Origin: an uncultured Alphaproteobacteria bacterium
GTDB taxonomy: Bacteria > Pseudomonadota > Alphaproteobacteria > HIMB59
DNA length: 64,000 nucleotides
Assembly: GCA_902616855.1 (NCBI GenBank)
Contig: CACMUL010000002.1
Span: 144,626 to 208,625, forward strand
Reading direction: 5' to 3'
The position numbers and the translations under genes are program-made. Each line of letters opens with the position of its first letter. Positions within the stretch are counted from its first letter, which is position 1. The notes below the pieces were generated by a model. That model had not been told where the DNA came from and did not search any database. It saw only the letters and a list, made by a program, of their open reading frames with translations. Shown piece after piece: positions 27,664-36,349 of this stretch.

Positions 27664-27678
27664 AATATTTATGTGATT

Positions 27679-27753
27679 TGGAGCGGGCGAAGGGATTCGA
27701 ACCCTCGACTTCAACCTTGGCAAGGTTGCGCTCTACCCCTGAGCTACGCCCGC
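27679..27753 (-). tRNA. tRNA-Gly (anticodon GCC), CCA encoded
   Basis: Read on the minus strand the 75 bases fold as a full cloverleaf: acceptor stem GCGGGCG/CGCCCGC, D-arm with AGCTCAGGGGTAGAGC, anticodon stem CAACC/GGTTG with loop TTGCCAA (anticodon GCC), a T-arm GAGGG-TTCGAAT-CCCTT with the usual TTCGA, discriminator T and an encoded CCA. It stands inside the surface-glycan region next to a 390-bp non-coding stretch. Confidence 0.97.
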
Positions 27754-28141
27754 TTAATTTTGATTCTTTTGACTTTTAAGTACCGAATTACATAGATAAA
27801 GTAACTTGGTTTACCTATAGAACCACAAAATGCGATCTGCATTATATATTTTTGCATATTCAAGGCAATACACATATTCAGGTAAAATGAATTTCTAGAC
27901 ATCATTAAGATATAATTATTATTATTCTTTAAAATGGTTTTATATTTGTTTTTTTTTCAATCTTAATAGTAGATTATAATAACTTTTCTTATTTAATATT
28001 AATGAAGATTTAAAAATTATATAATTTAATCATAAGCTTCATTTAGATAAATTATTAATATAAATTTAAATTAAGTTGTATAATTTTCGTCTGTTAAAAT
28101 TATTATGATAATTGTTACTAAAAAAGGTATTTCTGTGAACA
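27754..28141. other. non-coding AT-rich stretch of about 390 bp
   Basis: I see no ORF with coding character, no tRNA and no repeat copy here. The tRNA-Gly promoter must lie near its left end and the promoter of the 63-residue membrane-protein gene near its right end, but no clear -35/-10 pair stands out from the AT-rich background. Confidence 0.5.
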
Positions 28142-28333
28142 ATGTATAGAGTATGTTGGATTTTTTTGCTTGCTTTGTTATTCCCAAAAACATCATGGGC
28201 ATATTTAGATCCTAGCACTATACAAATTTTTTTAGCAAGTGTGGTAGGGTTTATATCGGCTATGCTAATATACGCAAAATCAATTATTCAAAAAATAAAA
28301 AAATTTTTTACTAACTTAAGAAAAAAGAAATAA
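28142..28333 (+). CDS. small membrane protein with YLDPxT motif at the mature N-terminus
   Basis: The 63-residue protein has a signal peptide (VCWIFLLALLFPKTSWA) with a likely cut directly before YLDPSTIQIFLASVVG, then one membrane helix and a basic tail (KIKKFFTNLRKKK). The motif A-YLDPGTGS-(I)LQ marks a widespread small membrane-protein family that I recall next to sulfatase-like and transferase genes; I know of no assigned function. Here it lies 2 bp before a TagB/SpsB-like transferase gene and one gene before a sulfatase-like gene, so an accessory role with one of those is likely. Confidence 0.65.
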   Translation: MYRVCWIFLLALLFPKTSWAYLDPSTIQIFLASVVGFISAMLIYAKSIIQKIKKFFTNLRKKK

Positions 28334-28335
28334 TT

Positions 28336-29400
28336 TTGAAATTATTATTTAATTTTCTAAAATATTTAAGAGACTATATTCAAATTCTATCTAAAAAAGA
28401 ATTTGATATTATTTTTTTTTCTGAGGGTAAAGATCATTTAGTTTTTTTAGAACCAATTTTAAAATATTTAGATCAAAATTTTAAATTTAGTATCCTTTAT
28501 ATAACTTTAGACCCTAAAGATGTCACATTACGAAAAGAGCCTAATATTGATTATTATTATTTCCCCTCTATCTCATATGCATATTCTTTGCTTGGAAATA
28601 TTAAAAGTAAATTTCTCATAACCACAATTAATGATATAGGAAATGCTGGATATCTAAAAAAAACTGAAAATATAAAATATTACATTTATACTTATCATTC
28701 ATTAATAAGCACACTTAGCGGCTACAGTTATAATTCACTAAAAAATTTTGACATAATTTTCTGTGCAGCAAAATATCAAGTGACTGAAATTAGATTTTTA
28801 GAAAAAAAATATAGTCAAAATAGAAAGAAACTTTTCCCATTAGGTTATAGTAAAATTAACAATTTAAGAAAATATGAGAATCAATCTGATAATAATATGA
28901 TACTACTCGCATTCACTTGGGGTAGTAATTCATTTTTTTCAAATCATAAATTAGATAAATTAATAGAAATTCTTTTGAATGATGGATATCAGGTTTGTAT
29001 TCGGCCTCATCCAGAAACTTTTAAACAAGACTCAAAACGAATAAGAAATTTAATGAGTCTTTTTAAGCATGATAAGTTAATATTGGATAACCAAGGCGAT
29101 GACTATTATTTAAGAAAAGCAAAAATATTGATTACTGATTGGTCAGGTATCTTTTTTGATTTTTATTTTGGTTTAGGCAAAAAAACAATATTTATTAAAT
29201 CTAATAGGAAAAACAACAATTTAGAATTTGAAAGCTACAATATTAAAACGCATGAAGAATTAATCAGAAACAAAATATCTGATGAAGTACAAGTTGAAGA
29301 TGTTTTGAAAGCTTTGAATAAGGATTTAAAATATATAGATGATGACTTTTTATATAAGAACTTCGAAAGAAACTTATACAAATTTTTTAGCAAAATTTAA
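28336..29400 (+). CDS. CDP-glycerol glycerophosphotransferase (TagB/SpsB) -like protein
   Basis: The 354-residue protein has a GT-B-like layout. Recognisable blocks are FDIIFFSEGKDHLVFLEPIL at the start, AFTWGSNSFF, YQVCIRPHPETFKQ (the RPHP motif of TagB/TagF enzymes) and KILITDWSGIFFDFYFGL (the TDxSG motif). Family members transfer glycerol-phosphate or ribitol-phosphate to polymers. It starts with a TTG two bases after the YLDPxT gene, so the two are coupled. The phospho-donor is not readable; the nearby phosphoramidate cassette makes other phosphoryl-type donors worth considering. Confidence 0.72.
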   Translation: MKLLFNFLKYLRDYIQILSKKEFDIIFFSEGKDHLVFLEPILKYLDQNFKFSILYITLDPKDVTLRKEPNIDYYYFPSISYAYSLLGNIKSKFLITTINDIGNAGYLKKTENIKYYIYTYHSLISTLSGYSYNSLKNFDIIFCAAKYQVTEIRFLEKKYSQNRKKLFPLGYSKINNLRKYENQSDNNMILLAFTWGSNSFFSNHKLDKLIEILLNDGYQVCIRPHPETFKQDSKRIRNLMSLFKHDKLILDNQGDDYYLRKAKILITDWSGIFFDFYFGLGKKTIFIKSNRKNNNLEFESYNIKTHEELIRNKISDEVQVEDVLKALNKDLKYIDDDFLYKNFERNLYKFFSKI

Positions 29401-29402
29401 AA

Positions 29403-29722
29403 ATGAATAAAAATTTATTGTTATTTAACTTTTTAATTTTATATATTTTTATATTACTACCCTCATTTTATTTTATTAATAACTATGAATTTTTTTCTTT
29501 TTTTCTTTTATTCTAACAAACATTTTCTTTTATTTTAAATATTTTCGACAATCTAATAAAATTCTTTTAGTTTTAATATTTACAATTTGTTTTATAACAA
29601 TTGGTAACTTCTTTATTGATTATACTGATAATATAATTGAGCTATCTATTACGAAATCTGAAGCTAATTTAGTAAATGTTATACTAGGTTTAATCTTATC
29701 TTTTATTTTTGCAATCGTATTA
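29403..29722 (+). pseudogene. frameshifted N-terminal membrane part of the sulfatase-like gene
   Basis: An ATG at 29403 opens a frame encoding MNKNLLLFNFLILYIFILL and more hydrophobic sequence and stops at 29514-29516. The frame of the following sulfatase-like ORF is open back to 29489 and continues the membrane helices (ILTNIFFYFKYF, then KILLVLIFTICFITIGNFF and VILGLILSFIFAIVL) into the ATG at 29723. The two open frames overlap in the T-rich run 29489-29513. A single missing T there would explain the break; slippage during transcription could restore the full protein. Confidence 0.7.
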
Positions 29723-31039
29723 ATGAAATATAAACCATTAATAAATTTTTTTCTTTTAGCTATTTTTTTAACATTCATTTATCAAAACCTTTTTTTTATT
29801 TTTTTTAAAGATATTAATAATGATGTAACTAGACAATTAGATAAACAATCAATTTTTGCAGCATCAGAACAAGATAATCTTTTTATTATTAGCTTTGACG
29901 GTGTATCAGGAAGATTAATGAATGAGTTAATTAAACATGACGCAAAATTTTTTGAAAACTTTACTTTTTTTCCTAATGTTATTTCACAAGGTTCGCATAC
30001 TCAAAGTAGCATGATTGGCGAAATATACGGTTCTAGAAATTATAAAGAATACGGCGAAACAATTGATGATATGATTATGAATTTAGACAAAAATCCGACT
30101 CTCAAAAATAATTTAATTCATAACTCATATCAAAATCATTTAATTGGTAATTATTATTCTGATATTCTTAAAGATAAATTTGATACTGTTAACTTTTTTG
30201 AACAATATAAAATTGAGTCATCGATCAAATATTATTTAGACTTATTATCAATAATTCAATGTAAAATTTCATTTTGTATTGATAGAAGAATGATTATTAG
30301 CAATCTTTACCATTATATTGCTTTAAAAACCAATTTAGTTAATTATGCTGTCATCAGTAATGCGGATCTTTGGCAAAGAATTTATGATGATTTTATCAAA
30401 AATTTAAAGTCTGATAAAAATATTAAAAATAAAATATTCACAATTCACTTTAATCAAACTCATAGCCCTCCAAGTTTAAATGAAAAATGTATGACAGTTG
30501 GCTATAAAGAGTTTTTAAAAAATTATGATGGCAAAGGTGCTCAACTCAATGCTAAATGTACTTACAACAATATTAAAAAATTCATTTTGAAATTAAAGGA
30601 AATAAATATTTTTGATAATTCTAACATTTTAATTAAATCTGATCATGGATATTCTGCCGAACATTTTAATAAATATCCCTATAATTTAGGAATTAATGGA
30701 AATATAAATATCGGCATAGATAGGTTTAATCCTTTCATACTTGTTAAGAAAAAAAATAATGTAAATAAAAAGTTTGAAATAATATCTGAACAAGTTCTTA
30801 TAAATGATATTGCAAAATCACTATGTCTATTAAAAAATAAAGAAAAAAACTGCGAAGTTTATGGTGGAACTAATCTTTTTGATTTTGATAAGAATTTTGA
30901 TGAGTCATTTTTTGTTTATCTTCCAAAGAATAAAAATAGTAATCATGATTTAAAAAATTCAGTAGAAATTGAATTCAACTCTCGAAATATAAATTTTAAA
31001 AATTGGTTAATTATTAATAATTTTATTAAAGTTGATTAG
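29723..31039 (+). CDS. sulfatase-like (alkaline phosphatase superfamily) membrane enzyme
   Basis: The ORF of 438 codons starts with a membrane helix (PLINFFLLAIFLTFIYQNLFF) and then has a soluble domain beginning DNLFIISFDGVSGRL, the first metal-binding Asp of the superfamily. Later VISQGSHTQSSMIGEIYGSR holds the likely nucleophile region, FTIHFNQTHSPP and NILIKSDHGYSAEHF the distal Asp-His metal site. Such enzymes are hydrolases or phospho-/sulfo-group transferases acting in the periplasm on glycans or lipids. The likely true protein begins at 29403, with four more membrane helices, interrupted by a frameshift in a poly-T run. Its 3' end overlaps the convergent cytidylyltransferase gene by 33 bp. 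Confidence 0.75.
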   Translation: MKYKPLINFFLLAIFLTFIYQNLFFIFFKDINNDVTRQLDKQSIFAASEQDNLFIISFDGVSGRLMNELIKHDAKFFENFTFFPNVISQGSHTQSSMIGEIYGSRNYKEYGETIDDMIMNLDKNPTLKNNLIHNSYQNHLIGNYYSDILKDKFDTVNFFEQYKIESSIKYYLDLLSIIQCKISFCIDRRMIISNLYHYIALKTNLVNYAVISNADLWQRIYDDFIKNLKSDKNIKNKIFTIHFNQTHSPPSLNEKCMTVGYKEFLKNYDGKGAQLNAKCTYNNIKKFILKLKEINIFDNSNILIKSDHGYSAEHFNKYPYNLGINGNINIGIDRFNPFILVKKKNNVNKKFEIISEQVLINDIAKSLCLLKNKEKNCEVYGGTNLFDFDKNFDESFFVYLPKNKNSNHDLKNSVEIEFNSRNINFKNWLIINNFIKVD

Positions 31040-31735
31040 ATCTTTATAATTATCAATCTCATACCATTCTCCAGAGTATTTTAAAGGTTTAAGTAAGAAA
31101 TCTTTTTTATTTAAAAAATTTAGAAAAGATGTCATATCGATATTTTTTTGACAATTTTTATATTTATCTTTCAATTTAGTTATAAAATTTTTTGGTATAT
31201 AAACTAAACCCATGTATTGGTATTTGACATTGTTTAATTCTTTAATTTTCGTTCCAATTTCAACAATTTTATGGCCTTGTATAATAAGATTTTCAGCATC
31301 TTCTTGAATATTCTGTCCTCTTTGTTCCCATACTTTCAACCAATTGTAAAGGACAGGTAAAGTAATATTTTTAGCTTTTAGTTTTTTTATTCTACTAATA
31401 AGTATTTTGTTGAAAACAATATCAGAATATATCACCAATGTATTTTGCTCTTTCATATTACATAACCCATTAATCATTGAGTGAACAATTCCAGTACTAT
31501 TAAATTCTTTATTATGAATAAAATTAATATTTTTTTTATCTTTTAAGTGATTAATTATTTTATCTTTATTAAAACCAACAGAAATATATATTTTTTTTAG
31601 ATTATAATACTCCAAATCTAAAATTAATTTCTTAATAATTGTTAAATCTTTTTTTATTTCAATAAGACATTTATTGAAACCAATTTTGCTATAAATTCTT
31701 GAACTTTTTCCTGCAGCCAATATTAGTATTTGCAT
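31007..31735 (-). CDS. CTP:phosphoglutamine cytidylyltransferase-like nucleotidyltransferase (Cj1416 type)
   Basis: The 242-residue protein has a nucleotidyltransferase fold: QILILAAGKSSRI (NTP-binding loop), KIYISVGFNKDKI, NTLVIYSDIVF (metal Asp) and a C-terminal EWYEIDNYKDL as in LicC-type cytidylyltransferases. Alone it would be called a sugar or choline-phosphate nucleotidyltransferase. It is the third gene after an L-glutamine-kinase-like PEP-synthase homologue and a class-I amidotransferase, the order of Campylobacter jejuni cj1418-cj1417-cj1416. In that pathway Cj1416 couples CTP with L-glutamine phosphate to give CDP-glutamine. The specific substrate is inferred from the cassette. It begins directly after the previous gene's stop. 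Confidence 0.75.
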   Translation of the reverse strand: MQILILAAGKSSRIYSKIGFNKCLIEIKKDLTIIKKLILDLEYYNLKKIYISVGFNKDKIINHLKDKKNINFIHNKEFNSTGIVHSMINGLCNMKEQNTLVIYSDIVFNKILISRIKKLKAKNITLPVLYNWLKVWEQRGQNIQEDAENLIIQGHKIVEIGTKIKELNNVKYQYMGLVYIPKNFITKLKDKYKNCQKNIDMTSFLNFLNKKDFLLKPLKYSGEWYEIDNYKDLINFNKIINN

Positions 31736-32329
31736 TTAAATTTTAAAAATATTTCTAAAGTACTGATTCACAAATACTTGATCTTTATTTTTTCTTTCTG
31801 GATGAAACATCATACAATAAATCGGAAAATTAGTAATTTTAGAAATTTCAATTGTATCATCGTTTGAAACGAAAAATTTTTCAAAATTCTTTTTTAAATT
31901 TTTTTTATAAAGTCCATAGTGATGATAACTATTTATGCTATACACTTTTTTACGTAAATCATAAATCTTATGACTTTTTTTTATATGTCCAGTAATTTTT
32001 TCTATTTTTAAACCATAATAATCATAAATAAATTGAGCACCTTTACACACTCCCAAAATTGGTTTATTTAATTTTAGAAATTTTTTGAATAAAAATTTTT
32101 CTATGTGCTCTCTATCATTATCTATTTTTAATCGTGAAAATTTTGTTAAATTATTTCCGCCTGGTATAATTAATCCGTCAAATCTATTAAAATTTTTGAT
32201 ACTTGAATTGTATAAATAAATACTAAAACCAATTTCTTTGGAGTATTTTATCCAGTTATGCTCAATTGAATGACAAATATTATCGTTTGTATCTTTAATT
32301 AACTTAGGAGATATTAGTAACTGTATCAT
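31736..32329 (-). CDS. class-I amidotransferase-like CDP-glutamine hydrolase (Cj1417 type)
   Basis: The 197-residue protein is a GATase1/peptidase C26-type domain: FDGLIIPGGNNL, the nucleophile elbow ILGVCKGAQFI (Cys95) and MMFHPERK (His176, Glu178), a complete catalytic triad. In C. jejuni Cj1417 cleaves the glutamyl group from CDP-L-glutamine, releasing cytidine diphosphoramidate and glutamate. The match here rests on family, length (about 200 residues) and the gene order with its two partners, with which it overlaps or abuts (4 bp with the kinase gene). A general gamma-glutamyl hydrolase is the alternative. Confidence 0.75.
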   Translation of the reverse strand: MIQLLISPKLIKDTNDNICHSIEHNWIKYSKEIGFSIYLYNSSIKNFNRFDGLIIPGGNNLTKFSRLKIDNDREHIEKFLFKKFLKLNKPILGVCKGAQFIYDYYGLKIEKITGHIKKSHKIYDLRKKVYSINSYHHYGLYKKNLKKNFEKFFVSNDDTIEISKITNFPIYCMMFHPERKNKDQVFVNQYFRNIFKI

Positions 32330-34623
32330 AAAAATCTGTATAAATTATCATTTGGATTTATCATTAATTTATTTTGACCGGCGATATTATTAAAAGCCTC
32401 TTCTCCTATTCCAATTATAGAAGTAATATTTAATTCTGAACATCTTATTGCCATGTGAGAATTTGGACCACCGTTTTTAGTTACTAAACCTAAGATATTA
32501 CTTGTAAAAATAAAATCATAACCAGGATCTGCATTTTCAATTAATATTATTTTATTAGTAAAATTCTGTTTTTTGGAAGAATCATAAAGCATTAAAGTTC
32601 CTATAATATTCCTATTTCCAAAAAATTCTCCATCTCTGCTAGACCTATAGAAAAAATTAATTTCTTTTTCATTTTTTATAAAGTCTGGCAGAATAATTTT
32701 TTTTGCCTCAGTATTTTCACTTATATGTTTGTTTATCTCATTTTTAAAAGTTTCCCTTAACCTAGTTGTCTCAAGAGATGAGTAAGCCAACAGAACTGTA
32801 TTATAATCTATGTGTTGAATATCTTTTTTATTCATTTTCATTTCCTTAAATAATTTTTTTAGTTCTATAAAAATTAAATTTATTCCCTTAGTAAATTCAA
32901 ATTTAGCTTTTTCTCTCATTTCCGTTGACTTTATACAAAAGTTAATAAAATCTTCTGATTTAATTTTTAAATCATAGTTTTTGAAAAATTTATTAATTTT
33001 CTTAATTTGTAAATTTGTAAATTTATATTTCTTTTTTTTTATTAGAGATATTTTATTTGATTTGAAGTAATTTTTGAATCCTTCTTCATATGATAAAAAG
33101 CTTATGTCATATGTTGAGGGTCTAAGATGTCCATACTCAGCTATAAATTTTTCTTTAGTGATTTTTCCTAGTTTATAATAGACATAGTCATTATGTATAT
33201 TTGTAGTAATATTTTTAAAACTTGAGTAAAAGCTTTTTATAGATTTTTGACTAATAATATTTTTATCTACTAATAAATCGCAAACATATTTTGCTACAAA
33301 AGCGCATCTTGCCAGTCCTGCAAAAGGAAGGGTGCCGAATTGTTTTATATAATAATTTAAATAGAATATTTTTGTAATAGGTTTATAATTTGAATTTTTT
33401 ACATAATCGATCTTCTTTATTAAAATTTTAATTTTATTTATTTCTAAATTACAAATTTCTTTTAAAATTAAATTTTCGAATATAGAATTAGTATTTATTT
33501 TGTATTGAAGAAATTCTTTTTTGGTTAGGATTTTTTTTAAATCACCATCATAATCAGCAATGAATGATGGTAGAAGATCAAATTCTATCTTATCATGCTT
33601 ATCAGGATTTTTGTATAATTTGTCTAAATTATAATTAATTAATTTTTGACTTATTTTTGAATTTAATTTTTTAGGTAAAAAGGAATTCAAATCAGTCCTT
33701 ATATCTATATAAGGGATTCCATAAACATCAAATAATAATGAATTAGGTCTGACATCTTTGTAACCATAATTTTTTCTTTGTTTAGCCCAAATTTCATTTG
33801 TAATTAATTCTTTGTACATTGTTATTGCAAGTTTTGATGGCCTCTCTCCCAGAATTTCAACTGGATTCCAATCTGCCATATTGCTCAAAAAAGTTTTTTT
33901 TCCTATGTTAGAGTAATTTGAATTTAAAATAGCTTTTATCTTTTTTTGAATGTTTACTATTGTCGATTTTTTTGGATAGCCAACTTCTTTTTTCATTTTT
34001 GGGAGTCGACGTATTTGTAACAAATATAATTTATTTTTTTTTATACAGTATTCAATATCAAGATGTTTACATTTAAATTTGGTTTCGAGGTTTTTTGTTA
34101 CTTTTATAATTTTATTAAATTCTCTTGGAATTTTCGAACTATTTCTCGCAACATATAAAGCTTTAACTGTTGGATTATATTTTCCAGAAGTAACAAGATC
34201 TGTATGATGTGACTTATCATAATTAATCACATAATATTCTCTATTAAGTTTCAGTTCTTTAGAAAAAATTACACCACTTTGTTGAACATTTGTAATTAAT
34301 TTTTGAATAATAAAAATATCTTTGTCTTTTTTAAAGTGAGAAATGACTTTTTTTATACCTATCATTAGATTTTCATTAGTAATATTCTTAATGATTAATG
34401 ATAAATATTTACCTGCATTTACTCGGGTGCCATCTTCATCATAAGTTGACGATCTGATAATAATAGAATTATTAAAATTACTATTAATTTTGCTAATAAC
34501 AGAATTAGGGTCTAAAAAAAAATTTTTTTTTGTAAAAAAAATAAATTTTGGAACTTCAAAATCTTCATCCTTTACTTTTTTTAAATTTAATAAGTTTAGG
34601 GATTTAATGTTATCTAAATTCAT
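32326..34623 (-). CDS. L-glutamine kinase-like PEP-synthase homologue (Cj1418 type)
   Basis: The 765-residue protein has an N-terminal ATP-grasp/PPDK-type domain (SIIIRSSTYDEDGTRVNAGK, then YYVINYDKSHHTD and KHLDIEYCIKKNKLYLLQIRR) and a C-terminal phosphohistidine swivel domain (GLVTKNGGPNSHMAIRCSEL, catalytic His about residue 723). There is no PEP-binding TIM barrel, so it is not a true PEP synthase or PPDK. C. jejuni Cj1418 has this layout and size and phosphorylates the amide nitrogen of L-glutamine with ATP, the first step to the capsular O-methyl phosphoramidate. The two genes that follow match the next steps. It starts the leftward operon, 197 bp from the divergent cnoX-like gene. Confidence 0.8.
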   Translation of the reverse strand: MNLDNIKSLNLLNLKKVKDEDFEVPKFIFFTKKNFFLDPNSVISKINSNFNNSIIIRSSTYDEDGTRVNAGKYLSLIIKNITNENLMIGIKKVISHFKKDKDIFIIQKLITNVQQSGVIFSKELKLNREYYVINYDKSHHTDLVTSGKYNPTVKALYVARNSSKIPREFNKIIKVTKNLETKFKCKHLDIEYCIKKNKLYLLQIRRLPKMKKEVGYPKKSTIVNIQKKIKAILNSNYSNIGKKTFLSNMADWNPVEILGERPSKLAITMYKELITNEIWAKQRKNYGYKDVRPNSLLFDVYGIPYIDIRTDLNSFLPKKLNSKISQKLINYNLDKLYKNPDKHDKIEFDLLPSFIADYDGDLKKILTKKEFLQYKINTNSIFENLILKEICNLEINKIKILIKKIDYVKNSNYKPITKIFYLNYYIKQFGTLPFAGLARCAFVAKYVCDLLVDKNIISQKSIKSFYSSFKNITTNIHNDYVYYKLGKITKEKFIAEYGHLRPSTYDISFLSYEEGFKNYFKSNKISLIKKKKYKFTNLQIKKINKFFKNYDLKIKSEDFINFCIKSTEMREKAKFEFTKGINLIFIELKKLFKEMKMNKKDIQHIDYNTVLLAYSSLETTRLRETFKNEINKHISENTEAKKIILPDFIKNEKEINFFYRSSRDGEFFGNRNIIGTLMLYDSSKKQNFTNKIILIENADPGYDFIFTSNILGLVTKNGGPNSHMAIRCSELNITSIIGIGEEAFNNIAGQNKLMINPNDNLYRFL

Positions 34624-34820
34624 TAATAAAATTTATTAGATGATATATTTAGAAATATTTTAATCAATTATGAAAAAATATTTGAAAACTAAATCTCTCT
34701 TAATGGGTATTAAATTAAAATATATTAATTGAGTTAGATTTATAAATTGTTCAAAATAAAAGATTAAATCTAATAATCATTTGTTGAAATTATGCTTTTA
34801 GTTACTATTTATATTGTATA
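34624..34820. promoter_or_regulatory. divergent promoter region between the phosphoramidate cassette and the thioredoxin gene
   Basis: This 197-bp AT-rich gap must carry the leftward promoter of the kinase-hydrolase-cytidylyltransferase operon and the rightward promoter of the thioredoxin gene. I could not single out boxes, operators or hairpins. Confidence 0.4.
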
Positions 34821-35690
34821 ATGGAAAATATAATTGATATTAATCAAGATCAATTTATTGATTCTGTAATAGAAAAATCAAAAATTACTCCCGTAATAGT
34901 TGATTTTTGGGCTCCGTGGTGCGGACCCTGTAAACAACTGACCCCAGTTTTAGAGAATATTGTTAACAAAAAAAATGGAAAAGTAATTCTTGCAAAGATT
35001 AACGTTGATGAAAACCAAGGTATTGCATCACAACTAAATGTACAATCTATACCCACAGTTTACGGTTTTGTTGATGGTAAACCAATAGATGCTTTTCAAG
35101 GTGCGCAACCGGAAACTAAAATTGAAGAGATGGTGGACAAAATGATAGATGCAACACCAGGAAATGAGATACCAAAACTAATTAGTGAAGCAGATCAATT
35201 ATTTGGTGATCAAAAGTTTGAGGAGTCCTTGAGGCTTTTTGAAAGTCTTGTGGGAATGGACCCTGGAAACCCGAAAGTTATAGCTGGAATGTTGAGATGT
35301 ATGATTCAACTTAAACGTTTTGATGATGCAAATGAAATGTTGGACTCTCTTGATGAAGAAATTATAAAAGATCAAGAGATTTTAAAAATAAAAAAACTAT
35401 TGGATACCACTAACAAAGATAATGGTGAAGCATTTGATGAAAAATTAATTGATGAAGTCAATTCAAATCCTCAAAATATGGAATTGCGTTTTAGACTTGC
35501 AAATAATTACCTTTCATCCAACGAAACAGAAAAAGGTTTTAATGAGCTTTTGAAACTGTTTGAGCAAAATCCTGCTTGGAAAGAAGAAGCTGCCAAGAAA
35601 AAACTATTAGAATTTTTTGATCTTCTAGGTTTTAATGATCCAAATGTTATAGTGGCTCGAAAAAAATTATCGAGTATAATGTTTAAATAA
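34821..35690 (+). CDS. thioredoxin-TPR co-chaperone (CnoX/YbbN type)
   Basis: The 289-residue protein has an N-terminal thioredoxin domain with the active site FWAPWCGPCKQL and AKINVDENQGIASQLNVQSIPTVYGF, followed by two TPR-like helical blocks (LFGDQKFEESLRLFESLVG and LRFRLANNYLSSNETEKGF). This is the CnoX architecture: a holdase that protects proteins from oxidation and hands them to GroEL or DnaK. Unlike E. coli YbbN, which lost redox activity, it keeps both cysteines, as alphaproteobacterial members do. It shares one base with the Lon-N-domain gene downstream, a common alphaproteobacterial pair. Confidence 0.9.
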   Translation: MENIIDINQDQFIDSVIEKSKITPVIVDFWAPWCGPCKQLTPVLENIVNKKNGKVILAKINVDENQGIASQLNVQSIPTVYGFVDGKPIDAFQGAQPETKIEEMVDKMIDATPGNEIPKLISEADQLFGDQKFEESLRLFESLVGMDPGNPKVIAGMLRCMIQLKRFDDANEMLDSLDEEIIKDQEILKIKKLLDTTNKDNGEAFDEKLIDEVNSNPQNMELRFRLANNYLSSNETEKGFNELLKLFEQNPAWKEEAAKKKLLEFFDLLGFNDPNVIVARKKLSSIMFK

Positions 35691-36349
35691 TGGATGATAA
35701 TATAAAAAAACTTTTTGAAGTCGACTCAAAGAAACTACCAAGTTCAATACCATTATTCCCCCTTGATAATGTTTTGCTTTTGCCCTTCGGGAAATTGCCA
35801 TTAAACATTTTTGAGGAGAGATATATAAAAATGACTTTAGACAGCCTAAAAAGCCATCGGATGATTGGGATAATTCAACCTAAAAATAATAATAACGAGT
35901 TGTTTCAAATGGGATGTATCGGAAAAATTACCTCTTATATTGAGACTCCAGACTATAGATTAGTTTTAAACCTGGAAGGTGTTTGTAGATTTGTTTTGAA
36001 TGACAGAAATCTTACTCCCCAAGGATATTATCAGGCATCAATTGATTGCCAAGATTACCTATCTGATTTGAATAACATGGAGCCCAATGTTGATAGAACT
36101 GAATTAATTCAAAAATACACGAACTTCTTTAAAATGAAAAAATTAGACATTGATAAAGATGTACTAGCTGAAACGTCTAATTTGCAGTTACTATCTACCC
36201 TAGCAATGCTTGCTCCTTTTAATAAGATAGATAAACAAGCGATACTTGAGTCACCAAATATTTCATCAAGAATTAATACAATTAATTCTATTCTTGATTT
36301 AAATACATTCCAAGTAGTCAGTAATAAAAATCCTAATCAGTTAAATTAA
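35690..36349 (+). CDS. LON peptidase N-terminal-domain protein
   Basis: The 219-residue protein is a stand-alone Lon substrate-binding domain: SIPLFPLDNVLLLPFGKLPL, NIFEERYIKMTLDSL, MGCIGKITSYIE and YRLVLNLEGVCRFVL. There is no AAA or protease domain. It is conserved downstream of the thioredoxin-TPR gene in alphaproteobacteria, with an unproven role in protein quality control. The start shares a base with the previous stop, and its 3' end overlaps the convergent Ubi hydroxylase gene by 17 bp. Confidence 0.9.
   Translation: MDDNIKKLFEVDSKKLPSSIPLFPLDNVLLLPFGKLPLNIFEERYIKMTLDSLKSHRMIGIIQPKNNNNELFQMGCIGKITSYIETPDYRLVLNLEGVCRFVLNDRNLTPQGYYQASIDCQDYLSDLNNMEPNVDRTELIQKYTNFFKMKKLDIDKDVLAETSNLQLLSTLAMLAPFNKIDKQAILESPNISSRINTINSILDLNTFQVVSNKNPNQLN

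Noticed and set aside
27679..27753. tRNA-Gly as an integration site of a genomic island
   Set aside because: No integrase and no repeated tRNA 3' end were seen, so only a variable-region suggestion is kept.
32326..34623. Annotation as phosphoenolpyruvate synthase
   Set aside because: The PEP-binding TIM-barrel domain is absent, and the two following genes fit the glutamine-kinase pathway instead.
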